Shown: piece after piece, positions 51,196-59,789 of the stretch | Position numbering within the stretch: position 1 is the stretch's first letter | Layout of the letters: every line of letters starts with the position of its first letter | NCBI RefSeq assembly: GCF_002210295.1 | Contig: NZ_MWQH01000001.1 | Location: forward strand, 966,172 to 1,030,171 | Direction: 5' to 3' | Origin: Fibrobacter sp. UWB5 | GTDB taxonomy: Bacteria > Fibrobacterota > Fibrobacteria > Fibrobacterales > Fibrobacteraceae | DNA length: 64,000 bases | Notes under the pieces: model-generated | Databases searched by the model: none | The model's input: only the letters and a program-made list of their open reading frames with translations | What the model was told of the DNA's origin: nothing | Made by a program: the position numbers and the translations under genes

Positions 51196-51665
51196 TATTT
51201 GTGCGCCTTTGCCGCGCGGGCCATTTCAAGTTTAGCGTCGCGGTTGATGATGTCCTGACGCTTGTCGCGCTGGTCCTTACCGCGGCAGATTCCCATTTCG
51301 AGCTTGGCGCGGCGGTTCTTGAAGTAAAGCTTCAAGGGAATGAGCGTGCATCCCTTCTGCTCCTTGGCCTTGCGCATCTTGGCGATTTCGTGCACATGGG
51401 CCAAGAGCTTGCGGCGCCTTGCCGGAAAATGGTTGAATCGGTTGGCGAAAAGGTATTCGTCGATGTGAGCACCCACGAGCCAGATTTCGTTCTTGGACTC
51501 GTCGATGTCGATCCACGCTTCGCCCAAAGTGCACTTGCCATCGCGGATAGACTTGACTTCCGAACCAATCAGCATGATACCTACTTCGAAGGTTTCGTCT
51601 ACGAAGTAGAGGTGGTTTGCTTTGCGGTTTACGATGACCGGCGTACTCTGTTCTTTTTTCGCCAT
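51195..51665 (-). CDS. smpB: SsrA-binding protein SmpB
   Basis: SmpB carries tmRNA to stalled ribosomes. Family motifs are NRKANHLYFVDETFEVGIMLIGSEVKSIR, AHIDEY, R.RKLL and a basic C-terminal tail (RGKDQRDKRQDIINRD). The 156-aa length is normal. No ssrA gene was found in the window. Stop-start overlap with the amidase gene and a 3-nt gap after obgE show a tightly packed operon. Confidence 0.97.
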   Translation of the reverse strand: MAKKEQSTPVIVNRKANHLYFVDETFEVGIMLIGSEVKSIRDGKCTLGEAWIDIDESKNEIWLVGAHIDEYLFANRFNHFPARRRKLLAHVHEIAKMRKAKEQKGCTLIPLKLYFKNRRAKLEMGICRGKDQRDKRQDIINRDAKLEMARAAKAHK

Positions 51666-51668
51666 TCG

Positions 51669-52793
51669 TTAAGCCTTCTTCTTGCTCCAGCCGGATTTTG
51701 CTCCAGCACTTTTTGAAGCGGTCTTCTTGGCGGCGGTTTTCGTGCCGCTTTTCTTTGCGGAGCTCTTGCTGTCGCTTGTTTTGGCGGCGACAACGCTCTT
51801 GCTTTCCCAGCCGACCTTCTTCTTTTGCACGTGGGGCACCGCCTCGTCCAGAGCCAAGGTGAGTTCCTTGCAGCCGTCGCCAGTTACGGCGGAGGTCACG
51901 ATGACGCTTTCCTTGTGGGCCTTGAACTGCTTGATGGCTTCGTCAATGCCGAGGTCGCTCTTGTTCAAAGCAATCACGTAAGGCTTCTTTGCGAGCTTCG
52001 GGTGGAATGCCTTGAGTTCGTCCTTAAGAACGCTGAACTGTTCGTAGGCGTTTTCGGCAAAGCCGTCGATCACGAACAGGAGCGTGTGCGTACGTTCGAT
52101 ATGCTTCAAGAACTGGTGACCGAGGCCCTTGCCTTCACTGGCGCCTTCGAGCAAACCAGGAATATCTGCAACCACAAAGCTGTGGCCGTTCAACTGCACA
52201 ATGCCGAGCACCGGTTCAAGCGTGGTAAACGGGTAGTCGCCGACTTTCGGGCGACCGCTCGAAATCTTGTTCACGAGACTGGACTTGCCTGCGTTCGGGA
52301 AACCGACGAGGCCCACGTCTGCCATAAGCTTCAGTTCCAAGAAGAGTTCGCGCTTTTCGCCCTTTTCGCCGGGCGTGCACTTGCGCGGAGCCTGGTTGGC
52401 TGGCGTTGCAAAATGCTGGTTGCCCATGCCGCCCTTGCCGCCGCGAGCCGCAATCCACTTTTGGCCGGGTTCGGTAAGGTCTGCGAGAATACGGCCTTCG
52501 GCATCCTTCACGATAGTGCCGCGCGGAACGCTTACGATCAAGTCTTCGGCGCTACGACCGGTGCAGCGCTTGGCGCCACCGGCCTGTCCGTTCTGAGCCT
52601 TGTACAGGCGTGCGTTACCCATGTCGAGCAGGGTAGAGTACTGTTCGTTCACCTGCAGGATCACATGACCGCCGCGACCGCCGTCACCGCCATCGGGACC
52701 GCCGAGGGGTACGAACTTTTCGCGGTGGAAACTGCAAATGCCATCGCCGCCCTTGCCGGAGCGAACTTCAATTGATTTTTCGTCTAGGAACAT
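51669..52793 (-). CDS. obgE: GTPase ObgE/CgtA
   Basis: Obg is a ribosome-associated GTPase acting in 50S assembly and stress control. The Gly-rich Obg fold is at the start (GGDGICSFHREKFVPLGGPDGGDGGRGG). The G domain follows: GFPNAGKSSLVNKI, DIPGL, LNKSD. The C-terminal ~45 residues are a Lys/Ala/Ser-rich tail, a common Obg variant region. Its ATG overlaps the argC stop (TAATG), so expression is coupled to argC. Confidence 0.96.
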   Translation of the reverse strand: MFLDEKSIEVRSGKGGDGICSFHREKFVPLGGPDGGDGGRGGHVILQVNEQYSTLLDMGNARLYKAQNGQAGGAKRCTGRSAEDLIVSVPRGTIVKDAEGRILADLTEPGQKWIAARGGKGGMGNQHFATPANQAPRKCTPGEKGEKRELFLELKLMADVGLVGFPNAGKSSLVNKISSGRPKVGDYPFTTLEPVLGIVQLNGHSFVVADIPGLLEGASEGKGLGHQFLKHIERTHTLLFVIDGFAENAYEQFSVLKDELKAFHPKLAKKPYVIALNKSDLGIDEAIKQFKAHKESVIVTSAVTGDGCKELTLALDEAVPHVQKKKVGWESKSVVAAKTSDSKSSAKKSGTKTAAKKTASKSAGAKSGWSKKKA

Positions 52794-53755
52794 TAAAGGC
52801 TAATTCCTTCGTCGAGGCCGAGCGCGATATTCATGTTCTGAATGGCGGCACCGCTTGCGCCCTTGCCGAGGTTGTCGATAATAGTCGTCACCTGCATCAC
52901 GTTTTCGTTGCCGAACACCTGAATACGGGCGTTGTTCGTATCGTTGCAGACGGTAGCGTCAAGGCGGCCGTTGAACAGCACGGGGGCTGGCTCAAAGGGC
53001 ATGACCTTCACAAAGCGGGAACCTTCGTAATGCTTTGCCAAGATTTCGGTGAGGCCTTCGGGACTGACCTTCTTGGTGAGTTCATTTGCAAAGATGGCGA
53101 CGGTGACCGCCATGCCCTTGTAATAAGGGCCAAGCACCGGGTTGAAGAACGGCGTGTTTTCGAGTTCGCAGTACTTCTTCATTTCGGGGAGGTGCTTGTG
53201 GGCGAGCGCGAGCGCGTACGGGGCGGGCGCCATGATAGCCTTCGATTCGCCAGCAGCGTGTGCAAGCGCTGCGGCTTCTTCGTATTCGGCAATCAGCTTC
53301 TTGCCGCCGCCGGAATAACCGGTAATGCTGTAGGCGGCAAGGTTTGCGCTCTTCGGCAAAATGCCTGCGGCAACCAGCGGGTGTACGCCAAGAATAAAGC
53401 CCGAGGCGTGGCAACCGGGGTTCGCGATGCGCTTGCTCTTGGCAATGGCTTCGCGCTGGGCGGCCGAAAGTTCCGGCATCCCGTAGGTCCAGTCGGGGTT
53501 TACGCGGTGGGCGGTGGAGGCGTCGATCACGCGGGTGTTCGGATTTTCGCAGAGTGCTGCACTTTCGACAGCCGCAGCGTCGGGCAGGCACAGGAACGTC
53601 ACGTCGGACTCGTTGATGAGTCGCTTGCGTTCGTTAATGTCTTTGCGGAGTTCGGGAGAAATGCGCAACACTTCGATGTCGTTACGCTTTGCGAGTCTCT
53701 CATAAATCTGCAGGCCAGTGGTGCCTGCTTCACCATCTACGAAAACTTTGAACAT
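52793..53755 (-). CDS. argC: N-acetyl-gamma-glutamyl-phosphate reductase, short type
   Basis: ArgC reduces N-acetylglutamyl phosphate in arginine synthesis. The protein (320 aa) is of the shorter ArgC class: FVDGEAGTTGLQIYERL, FLCLPDAAAVE, DASTAHR, the catalytic cysteine in IANPGCHASGF, and ITGYSGGGKK. No other arg genes are adjacent. It is the first gene of the argC-obgE-smpB-amidase run. Confidence 0.93.
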   Translation of the reverse strand: MFKVFVDGEAGTTGLQIYERLAKRNDIEVLRISPELRKDINERKRLINESDVTFLCLPDAAAVESAALCENPNTRVIDASTAHRVNPDWTYGMPELSAAQREAIAKSKRIANPGCHASGFILGVHPLVAAGILPKSANLAAYSITGYSGGGKKLIAEYEEAAALAHAAGESKAIMAPAPYALALAHKHLPEMKKYCELENTPFFNPVLGPYYKGMAVTVAIFANELTKKVSPEGLTEILAKHYEGSRFVKVMPFEPAPVLFNGRLDATVCNDTNNARIQVFGNENVMQVTTIIDNLGKGASGAAIQNMNIALGLDEGISL

Positions 53756-53792
53756 TTGCTTAGTTACTAGTTGTTAGTTGTTGGACTGAAAA

Positions 53793-54290
53793 TTACTTGC
53801 CGGCGCCGCAGCACTTCTTGTACTTCTTGCCGGAACCGCACGGGCACGGATCGTTACGGCCAACGACCGGACCTTCGTGACGGACAGTTTCCTGCTTCAC
53901 GGCACGACCGTCGTAGAAGAACCATGCGCCGCCCACCTTGTGGAACTCGCCGAGTTCGTGGTGGTTACGGGTAATGTTGCCCTGCTTGAAACGAGCGATG
54001 AATTCGACCCAGCCGATGTTCTTTTCTTCTTCGGTCTTGGTCTGCTTGATTTCAATGCCGAGCCATTCGGAATCCTTGCTCCAAGCGGTCACGCTCGGTT
54101 CGTCAAAGTCGCCGCGCTGCGTGGGTTCGAGAGATTCCTTGAGCCAGCCGATTTCCTGCTTTACATAAGCGGTATAGCGAGAACGCATCAATGCTTCGGG
54201 GCTTGCCGCGAGAGCTTTCTGCTTGATAATGGGTTCGCAACATTCTCCGTATTCCTTACCGGAACCGCAGGGGCATAAATCTTTAGCCAT
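53793..54290 (-). CDS. YchJ-like protein with two SEC-C zinc motifs
   Basis: The 165-aa protein has a SEC-C motif at each end: [13 protein letters not shown] (residues 6-18) and [13 protein letters not shown] at the C-terminus, as in the UPF0225/YchJ family. The middle is an NTF2-like fold with [11 protein letters not shown] and FIARFK. SEC-C motifs bind zinc. The family function is unclear; a chaperone or ribosome link has been suggested from SEC-C proteins in general. AAGGA precedes the ATG. Confidence 0.9.
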   Translation of the reverse strand: MAKDLCPCGSGKEYGECCEPIIKQKALAASPEALMRSRYTAYVKQEIGWLKESLEPTQRGDFDEPSVTAWSKDSEWLGIEIKQTKTEEEKNIGWVEFIARFKQGNITRNHHELGEFHKVGGAWFFYDGRAVKQETVRHEGPVVGRNDPCPCGSGKKYKKCCGAGK

Positions 54291-54354
54291 AATTCAATCC
54301 TTGTGTCTTTGTTGAAGCGGCTTTGCCGCCGTTAAAATTTGATGAAAAAAATAG

Positions 54355-54389
54355 AAAAAAAAGCGAGCGGTTGAATCCCGTTCGCTTTT
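54355..54389 (-). terminator. Terminator after the TPMT-like gene
   Basis: On the minus strand AAAAGCGAACGG pairs with CCGCTCGCTTTT (one G-T), followed by a T8 run. Confidence 0.8.
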
Positions 54390-54414
54390 AAATTAGAGCG
54401 TTTCGCGAAGAGGC

Positions 54415-55035
54415 TTACAGGCACTTCTTGAGTAGCCAGATTTCTTCTTTGCCTTCGCGGCCGGCGATGCTGCTAGTGGGCTTGATGCGTTCGACGACAT
54501 CGAACACGCCGTCGAGACGGGCCATGAGTTCGCCTTCGCTGGTGGCATGCGGCGGACCCTGCAGAGTCTTGCCGTTCATGAGCGGGTACAAGAAGAGAAT
54601 CAACAAGCCGTCATCCTTCATCATCTTGTAGCAGACTTCGAAGAATTCGTCGCGGCGACCCGGGTGGATTGCCGTGAAGGCGCAGTAATCATAAACGATA
54701 TCGAAAAGCTGACCGCCGCGCTTGTCGTCCTTGGGAGAAAGCGAGAACAGGTCGAGGTCCAAAGAACGCAGGTTCTTGTGTTTGCGGCTCAAGTGGTCAA
54801 GTTCATCGACGGCAGAGGGGGCAAAGTCGACTGCCAGCACGTCGTGACCGCGCAAAGCCCAAGCTTCGGCGTCGTAGCCAAAGCCTGCACCGGGAACCAG
54901 AACGGAGCCCGTTGCGGGACAAGAGGGGTGCTTGAAAAATTCCGTCAGAGCGGGCGTCACCTTCTTGAGATTCCAGTAGTCCTTGCCTTCGGCATAAAGA
55001 TTATCCCAGAAATCCGGGAGGTTCTGCGTTAACAT
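54415..55035 (-). CDS. TPMT-family SAM-dependent methyltransferase
   Basis: Resembles the thiopurine S-methyltransferase family: FWDNLYAEGKDYWNL at the start, motif I LVPGAGFGYDAEAWALRGHDVLAVDFAPSAV, and FDIVYDYCAFTAIHP. Bacterial members methylate metalloids, halides or small thiols; the substrate is unknown. The ATG overlaps the rlmN stop by one base (TAATG), so it is expressed with rlmN. A terminator follows. Confidence 0.85.
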   Translation of the reverse strand: MLTQNLPDFWDNLYAEGKDYWNLKKVTPALTEFFKHPSCPATGSVLVPGAGFGYDAEAWALRGHDVLAVDFAPSAVDELDHLSRKHKNLRSLDLDLFSLSPKDDKRGGQLFDIVYDYCAFTAIHPGRRDEFFEVCYKMMKDDGLLILFLYPLMNGKTLQGPPHATSEGELMARLDGVFDVVERIKPTSSIAGREGKEEIWLLKKCL

Positions 55036-56102
55036 TATTTACCTTCCTTTTTGTACGCAAGCTGCCCGCAGGCGGCGAGAATGTCGCGGCCGCGCGGGTT
55101 GCGGATCGTGATTTGAATTTCGGCTGCCCTAACCATAGCCAAAAAGTCTTCTACCTGTTCCGGCGTAGGGGCGTGTAGTGTGGGGTCGTCGCCGTCGTTT
55201 AGGACGATGGCGTTTACCTTCACGCGGCGGGGGGCGCAAATGCGAATGAGCTCCTTGGCCGCCTTCGGGGTGCAGGTGATGTCCTGAATCAGGACAAATT
55301 CAAACGTTACATAATTGTCGGTTCTACGAATGTATTCGTCAACCGCTTCCAAAAGTTTTTCAATGGGCCAGGTCTTGTTTACCGGCATGACAGACGAACG
55401 GTATTCGTTATTCGTGCTGTTGAGGCTCACGGCAAGGCAACAGGGGGTATTGCGGTCTACCAGTTCCTTGATCTTGGGAACCACGCCGCTCGTGCTTACG
55501 GTCATGCGCTTAGAACCCATGTTGAACAGGCTCTGGTTATGGAGCGTACAGCAGACGCGGTGTACGTTTTCCAGGTTGTTCAGGGGTTCGCCCATGCCCA
55601 TGAAGATGATGTTGGTGACTTGGGCCGTTTTGCCTTCTTCATTCAAAAAGCCGGATTCTTTCAGGTACCAGTTCACGTTGATGATTTCTTCCAGGATTTC
55701 GCCGGCTTCGAGGTTCCGGGTGAAGCCCATCTTGGCGGTACGGCAGAAGGCGCAATTCATGGCGCAGCCGACCTGGGTCGAAACGCATACGGAATAGCGA
55801 CCGTTTGCGGGAATCATCACCGTTTCGATATGGTGGTCGTCGTGTGTCTTGAAAAGCCACTTGACCGTGCCATCGACCGACTCCATGCGCTGTTCTTCTG
55901 TCAGGGCACGGAGGCTGAACTGGTTGGCCAGTTTTTCGCGGAGAGCGGGGGAAATGTTCCCCATTTCGTCGTAGCTTTTGACCTGTTGGCAAAAGAGCCA
56001 TTTTTGAATTTGGCTTGCACGGAACGGCTTTTCATCCTGGTCGCGGAGCCAAGCCTTAAGCTCGTCCTCGGTCAGTGTTTTTATGTTCTTTGGCCATTCC
56101 AT
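55035..56102 (-). CDS. rlmN: 23S rRNA/tRNA adenine C2-methyltransferase RlmN
   Basis: This radical-SAM enzyme methylates A2503 of 23S rRNA and A37 of some tRNAs. It has the CxxxCxxC in CAMNCAFC, the preceding VSTQVGCAMN, IIFMGMGEPLNN and STSGVVPKI. The resolving cysteine is in ILAACGQL near the C-terminus. The 355-aa length is normal. A TATCTTT ends 8 nt before the ATG with no ribosome binding site, suggesting a leaderless message. Confidence 0.97.
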   Translation of the reverse strand: MEWPKNIKTLTEDELKAWLRDQDEKPFRASQIQKWLFCQQVKSYDEMGNISPALREKLANQFSLRALTEEQRMESVDGTVKWLFKTHDDHHIETVMIPANGRYSVCVSTQVGCAMNCAFCRTAKMGFTRNLEAGEILEEIINVNWYLKESGFLNEEGKTAQVTNIIFMGMGEPLNNLENVHRVCCTLHNQSLFNMGSKRMTVSTSGVVPKIKELVDRNTPCCLAVSLNSTNNEYRSSVMPVNKTWPIEKLLEAVDEYIRRTDNYVTFEFVLIQDITCTPKAAKELIRICAPRRVKVNAIVLNDGDDPTLHAPTPEQVEDFLAMVRAAEIQITIRNPRGRDILAACGQLAYKKEGK

Positions 56103-56110
56103 CGGGGGGT

Positions 56111-56117
56111 AAAGATA
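56111..56117 (-). promoter_or_regulatory. -10-like element of rlmN, probably leaderless
   Basis: TATCTTT on the minus strand is followed by ACCCCCCG (8 nt) and the ATG. Confidence 0.45.
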
Positions 56118-56195
56118 GCAAAAAAATACATTTTTGTTAAGGGTAAAATACCCCTAAAAGCCTTATCTCATTGGCATCTGCCAGTAGATTTGTTA

Positions 56196-56567
56196 TTAGA
56201 CTTTGGATTTCTTTGGCGGTCCGCAATCCTTGTTTTTCTTGGCCGATTCGATGTATTCCGACATCCGTCTTTTTGTTTCGGCGGCGATATCTGCCGAAAT
56301 TTCAAAGATTGGAGCCGTATTCGCCACAAGGGGGTAAAGGCGGTCAACCTCTTTGAAGAGCTCCGAAAGCGACTTGTTGTAGACTTTGGCAAGTGCGCTT
56401 AAAGTGGTTATGGAGGGCATCCTTTTACCGACCTCGACCTGTGAAATAAATTGTCGGGTGATATTGGACTGTAGGGACGCAGTGTTTTGGGTGAGGCCGC
56501 TTTCGCGGCGACAATCCAAGAACACTTGGCGTATAGCTTCGTTTAGTATATGGTCTTCGTATTCCAC
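56196..56567 (-). CDS. XRE-family helix-turn-helix regulator
   Basis: The 123-aa protein starts at GTG 56567 with AAAGGTG upstream. Its first ~75 residues are a Cro/CI-type helix-turn-helix: RRESGLTQNTASLQSNITRQ, then FISQVEVGKRMPSITTLSALAKVY. The last 45 residues are a short helix of unknown role. The protein is likely a repressor that binds a palindrome; one lies 82 nt upstream of its own start. The neighbouring tRNA region carries integration-like scars, but the regulator's targets are unknown. Confidence 0.85.
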   Translation of the reverse strand: MEYEDHILNEAIRQVFLDCRRESGLTQNTASLQSNITRQFISQVEVGKRMPSITTLSALAKVYNKSLSELFKEVDRLYPLVANTAPIFEISADIAAETKRRMSEYIESAKKNKDCGPPKKSKV

Positions 56568-56648
56568 AAAAAAACACCTTTAAAAAACTGTGGATTACCA
56601 AGCACGCCCTACAATGAATTTTAGTATACGTAGGGGGTGGTGCGTGCA

Positions 56649-56681
56649 AACAATAGATTGCAAACTTTGCAAAATATTGTT
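56649..56681. promoter_or_regulatory. 33-bp palindromic operator candidate for the XRE regulator
   Basis: AACAATA-GA-TTGCAAA-C-TTTGCAA-AA-TATTGTT is a symmetric double inverted repeat: both 7-bp arms match perfectly. It lies 82 nt upstream of the XRE regulator gene start. Confidence 0.55.
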
Positions 56682-56794
56682 AACGGGCGGGGCGTGAAAG
56701 CGGATGCAGAAATGGTGAATAAAGGCCAAAATGGTCAATTGAGTCTTGTTTGCGACGCTTGATGAAAAATTTTTTATGAAAGTGATGTTAAGAA

Positions 56795-56828
56795 AAAGAA
56801 AGGTCAATCTTTCGATTGACCTTTCTTT
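56795..56828 (-). terminator. Terminator beyond the duplicated tRNA 3' end
   Basis: A perfect 15-bp inverted repeat (56795-56809 and 56814-56828) with a T-rich minus-strand tail follows the tRNA-like segment directly. Confidence 0.8.
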
Positions 56829-56857
56829 CTGCGGGTGCCAGGACTCGAACCTGGAGC
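56826..56857 (-). pseudogene. Duplicated 3' end of tRNA-Arg
   Basis: Positions 56826-56857 are identical to 57109-57140, covering the T arm, the acceptor 3' strand and a short flank of tRNA-Arg (32 nt). The sequence 5' of it does not fold as a tRNA; a GGATGTGCC/GGCACATCC hairpin takes its place. It resembles a tRNA-type attachment-site copy. Confidence 0.7.
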
Positions 56858-56869
56858 GGTATATAGACC

Positions 56870-57041
56870 GGATGTGCCAAATTGATGTCAAAAATGCCGG
56901 TTGAGGCACATCCTCTCGCAAATGGGCTGGCCCATTTGCTCACAAAAGACCGCTCGGCTCTATCGCATCAACAAGAATGTGATATCGCCTCGCTCTCGCA
57001 ACCGCCCTCGGTTAACACCCGAGGGCTTTGTTGCTCACAAA
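56870..57041. repeat. Palindromic modules between the two tRNA 3' ends
   Basis: Two modules share ends CTCTCGCAA (56913 and 56993) and TTGCTCACAAA (56936 and 57031) but hold different palindromes: GCAAATGGGC/GCCCATTTGC (56918-56939) and GCCCTCGG/CCGAGGGC (57004-57026). A further hairpin is at 56870-56913. There is no convincing ORF; the 56568-57112 spacer otherwise holds only the operator candidate and the tRNA copy. Confidence 0.6.
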
Positions 57042-57073
57042 GGCTCCAGTTTCTCGCCTGATTTCTATCAGAT

Positions 57074-57106
57074 AAAAAAAGACGACTTGCTAGTCGCAAA
57101 TCGCCT
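57074..57106 (-). terminator. Terminator of tRNA-Arg
   Basis: GGCGATTTGC pairs with GCAAGTCGTC (two G-T), followed by T7 on the minus strand, just after the tRNA 3' end. Confidence 0.75.
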
Positions 57107-57112
57107 TTTTTC

Positions 57113-57186
<74 letters not shown>

Positions 57187-57200
57187 TTGATTGATGGCCC

Positions 57201-57207
57201 AAAGATA
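57201..57207 (-). promoter_or_regulatory. -10-like element of tRNA-Arg
   Basis: TATCTTT on the minus strand lies 14 nt before the mature tRNA 5' end. Confidence 0.4.
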
Positions 57208-57371
57208 GTTTAAAGCGCGGGTGTTGTCAAGGGTTTTTGTTGAATTTTTTTTAAGAATTTTTGATTTGATGGCTAATATCCCTGCTTTTGCGGGGTTTTG
57301 AAGTGTGGCTTGTAATCGGATTGCCTTACAATAACTATCTTTTTGGCCAAATTTTTTAACGGTATTGGACC

Positions 57372-59678
57372 ATGGATAAAGTCAAACCCGTATTACTTTC
57401 GGTTCTGAATATTTTGAAGGGCTGGTTTACTGACCGCAAGGTGGTCAAGTGGCTGATCATTTTGGCGGTTCCCGTGCTTGCTGCTTTTATCGCTGTAATC
57501 GCGGTCTACAATCACTTTTCGCCGGAGCTGCCTTCGCTTTCGCAGCTCGAGCAGATCAATCCGAGACTTGTCACGAACATTTACGACATGAACGGAAAGA
57601 TTGCCCACGAATATTTCGTGGAACGCCGCGAATGGACGAGCTTCGACTCGATTCCCGAAAATGCGATTCACGCCGTGATGGCCACCGAAGACCGAGCCTT
57701 CTATAGCCACTGGGGCATGAACGTGTGGGCAATTCCGTCTGCCGTTATGGAAAGCGCCTTGTCGGGCAAAAAGCTCCGCGGAGCATCGACCTTGACGCAG
57801 CAGCTGACCAAGCTTTTGTTCCTCACGCCGGAACGTACGATTTCGCGTAAGATTAAGGAAATGATGACGGCTATCCGCATCGAACAGACTTATACTAAAG
57901 AAGAAATCCTTGAATTCTACATGAACGAAGTGTACCTGGCTGGCGGTAACTACGGTTTCCAGGCGGCAGGTAAGTTCTACTTCGGCCGTCCGCTCGATAG
58001 CCTTACGATTCCGGAACTTGCCGTTTTGGCCGGTATGCTGCAGCGCCCGGAAGCTTATCGTCCGGACCGTCACCCCGAAGCCGCTTTTGAACGCCGCAAT
58101 ACGGTGCTTTACGCCATGCGCGATGCCGGCTATATTAATGACGACGAATACCACGAATATATCAAGACGCCGATTACGCTTGCCGAAAAGGAAACTTCGA
58201 ACGAATCGGGCCTGTACTTCTACGAAGAAATCCGCAAGTACATGGAAAAGAAGTACGGCGAAAATTCCCTGTATGCCGACGGCGTGTCCATCAATTCGAC
58301 GATTGACCCGGATATTCAGGCCTTTGCCGATAGCGTTGCCCGCGTGCAGGTCGAAAAGGTCCGCCGCCGTGTCAAGTACCGCGCTACCCGCCGCCTGTAC
58401 CTGACCAAAAAGTACGGCATGCCCGAAGATAGCGTGGTCGCTCACTTCGATAGCGTTTATACTCTCTTTAAAAAGGAATACCTGGCCGACGACTTGAAGC
58501 GCCCTGCGGACAAGCGCCGTTTCCCGGACTCCATTCTTTACCACCATCCTGAAATTGCTGCAATCTTGATTGAAAACGAATCGGGCGCAATCCGTGCCAT
58601 GGTGGGTGGTTCCGACTTTAACCAGTCTCGCTGGAACCGTGCGGTGCAGTCTCTGCGTCAGCCCGGCTCGTCGTTCAAGCCGATTGTGTATTCGACGGCT
58701 ATGGACAACGGCGCAAGCCCCTGCGACTCGGTGAACGACCAGCCGGTGAGCATTCCTGACCCGGACGACAAGGACAAGAACAAGGTTTGGCGCCCGGCGA
58801 ACTTCGAACATGACTTCGAAGGCATGATGACGCTCCGCCGTGCCCTTTACAAGTCCAAGAACTTGCCGGCTATTTTGACGGGCATGAAGTACGGCCTGAA
58901 CAACGTGGTGAACTACGCCCGCAAGTTCGGCATTGTGCGCGCCCCGTTGATGGCTGTTCCTAGCTTGGCCCTGGGTTCCGTGGGTGCAACCCTGATGGAA
59001 ATGACATCTGCCTATACGGTGTTCCCGAACGGTGGTAACCGAATCGAACCGTACATGATTGAATCCATTGTGGACCGCAACGGCGAAGTCATTGAAAAGA
59101 ATTCCAAGGTCGAACACGAAGTGCTGCGTCCGGCTTCTGCCTACTTGATGGTCGACATGCTTAAGGACGTGAATATTCGCGGTACGGCTGCCCGCGTGTG
59201 GGCAAACGGCTTTACGCACCCGAGTGGCGGTAAGACCGGTACTACGAACGACTATACCGACTGCTGGTACATCGGCTTTACCAAGCAATATACGATGGGC
59301 GTGTGGGTCGGCTCCGACAGCCCGGGTACCTTGGGCGCAGGTCATACGGGTACCGAAGATGCCCTGCCGGTATGGATTGCAACCATGAAGCAGTTGCACA
59401 AGGACTTGCCGCGTAAGCCGTTCCCGGTTCCGGCCGGTGTCGTAAGCAAGGGCGTTTGCAACCATACGGGTAAGATTGCTGGTGAATTCTGCTCCGAAAA
59501 GACTTACTGCCTCTACACGGCAGGCTACGCTCCGACCGAGGTCTGCGACGGTAACCACTTCGAAGTCAAGACCAAGTCTGCCGACGATGCCACGCTCTTC
59601 AGCAACAAGGGCGCAAGTTCTGCTCCCAAGCCGAGCAGCAGCGGCCCTGCCAAGAAGAACACCCGCAAGATGTTCTAA
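57372..59678 (+). CDS. Class A penicillin-binding protein (PBP1A-like)
   Basis: This bifunctional enzyme polymerises and cross-links peptidoglycan. One membrane helix (~residues 27-46) anchors it. The glycosyltransferase 51 domain has the catalytic glutamate E106 (ATEDRAFYSHWG), GASTLTQQL and the RKIKEM motif. The transpeptidase has SSFK near residue 433 (QPGSSFKP), SKN (YKSKNLP) and KTGT near residue 622. A Ser/Pro/Lys-rich tail ends it. The 768-aa length is usual. TATCTTT at 57336 is a probable -10 element. Confidence 0.95.
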   Translation: MDKVKPVLLSVLNILKGWFTDRKVVKWLIILAVPVLAAFIAVIAVYNHFSPELPSLSQLEQINPRLVTNIYDMNGKIAHEYFVERREWTSFDSIPENAIHAVMATEDRAFYSHWGMNVWAIPSAVMESALSGKKLRGASTLTQQLTKLLFLTPERTISRKIKEMMTAIRIEQTYTKEEILEFYMNEVYLAGGNYGFQAAGKFYFGRPLDSLTIPELAVLAGMLQRPEAYRPDRHPEAAFERRNTVLYAMRDAGYINDDEYHEYIKTPITLAEKETSNESGLYFYEEIRKYMEKKYGENSLYADGVSINSTIDPDIQAFADSVARVQVEKVRRRVKYRATRRLYLTKKYGMPEDSVVAHFDSVYTLFKKEYLADDLKRPADKRRFPDSILYHHPEIAAILIENESGAIRAMVGGSDFNQSRWNRAVQSLRQPGSSFKPIVYSTAMDNGASPCDSVNDQPVSIPDPDDKDKNKVWRPANFEHDFEGMMTLRRALYKSKNLPAILTGMKYGLNNVVNYARKFGIVRAPLMAVPSLALGSVGATLMEMTSAYTVFPNGGNRIEPYMIESIVDRNGEVIEKNSKVEHEVLRPASAYLMVDMLKDVNIRGTAARVWANGFTHPSGGKTGTTNDYTDCWYIGFTKQYTMGVWVGSDSPGTLGAGHTGTEDALPVWIATMKQLHKDLPRKPFPVPAGVVSKGVCNHTGKIAGEFCSEKTYCLYTAGYAPTEVCDGNHFEVKTKSADDATLFSNKGASSAPKPSSSGPAKKNTRKMF

Positions 59679-59740
59679 GTGTGGCGCCTAAGGCGCGATT
59701 ATATAAACGGAGAACGCCCCTCTTCGGGGCGGACAACAAT

Positions 59741-59769
59741 AAAAAAGGCGCCTGTTGAGGCGCTTTTTT
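59741..59769. terminator. Bidirectional terminator between the PBP and thioredoxin-fold genes
   Basis: GCGCC pairs with GGCGC between A and T runs. A second stem-loop (CGCCCC/GGGGCG) lies ~25 nt before it. Confidence 0.7.
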
Positions 59770-59789
59770 AATACCTGAAAAGGCAATCG

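Noticed and set aside
56830..56915. Possible second, complete tRNA gene at the 3'-end copy
   Set aside because: The 5' part does not pair with the acceptor strand and no anticodon arm can be drawn; a hairpin occupies the place.
57393..59558. 721-codon open frame on the minus strand inside the PBP gene
   Set aside because: Antisense shadow of a clear PBP1A-like gene with all catalytic motifs; no domain of its own.
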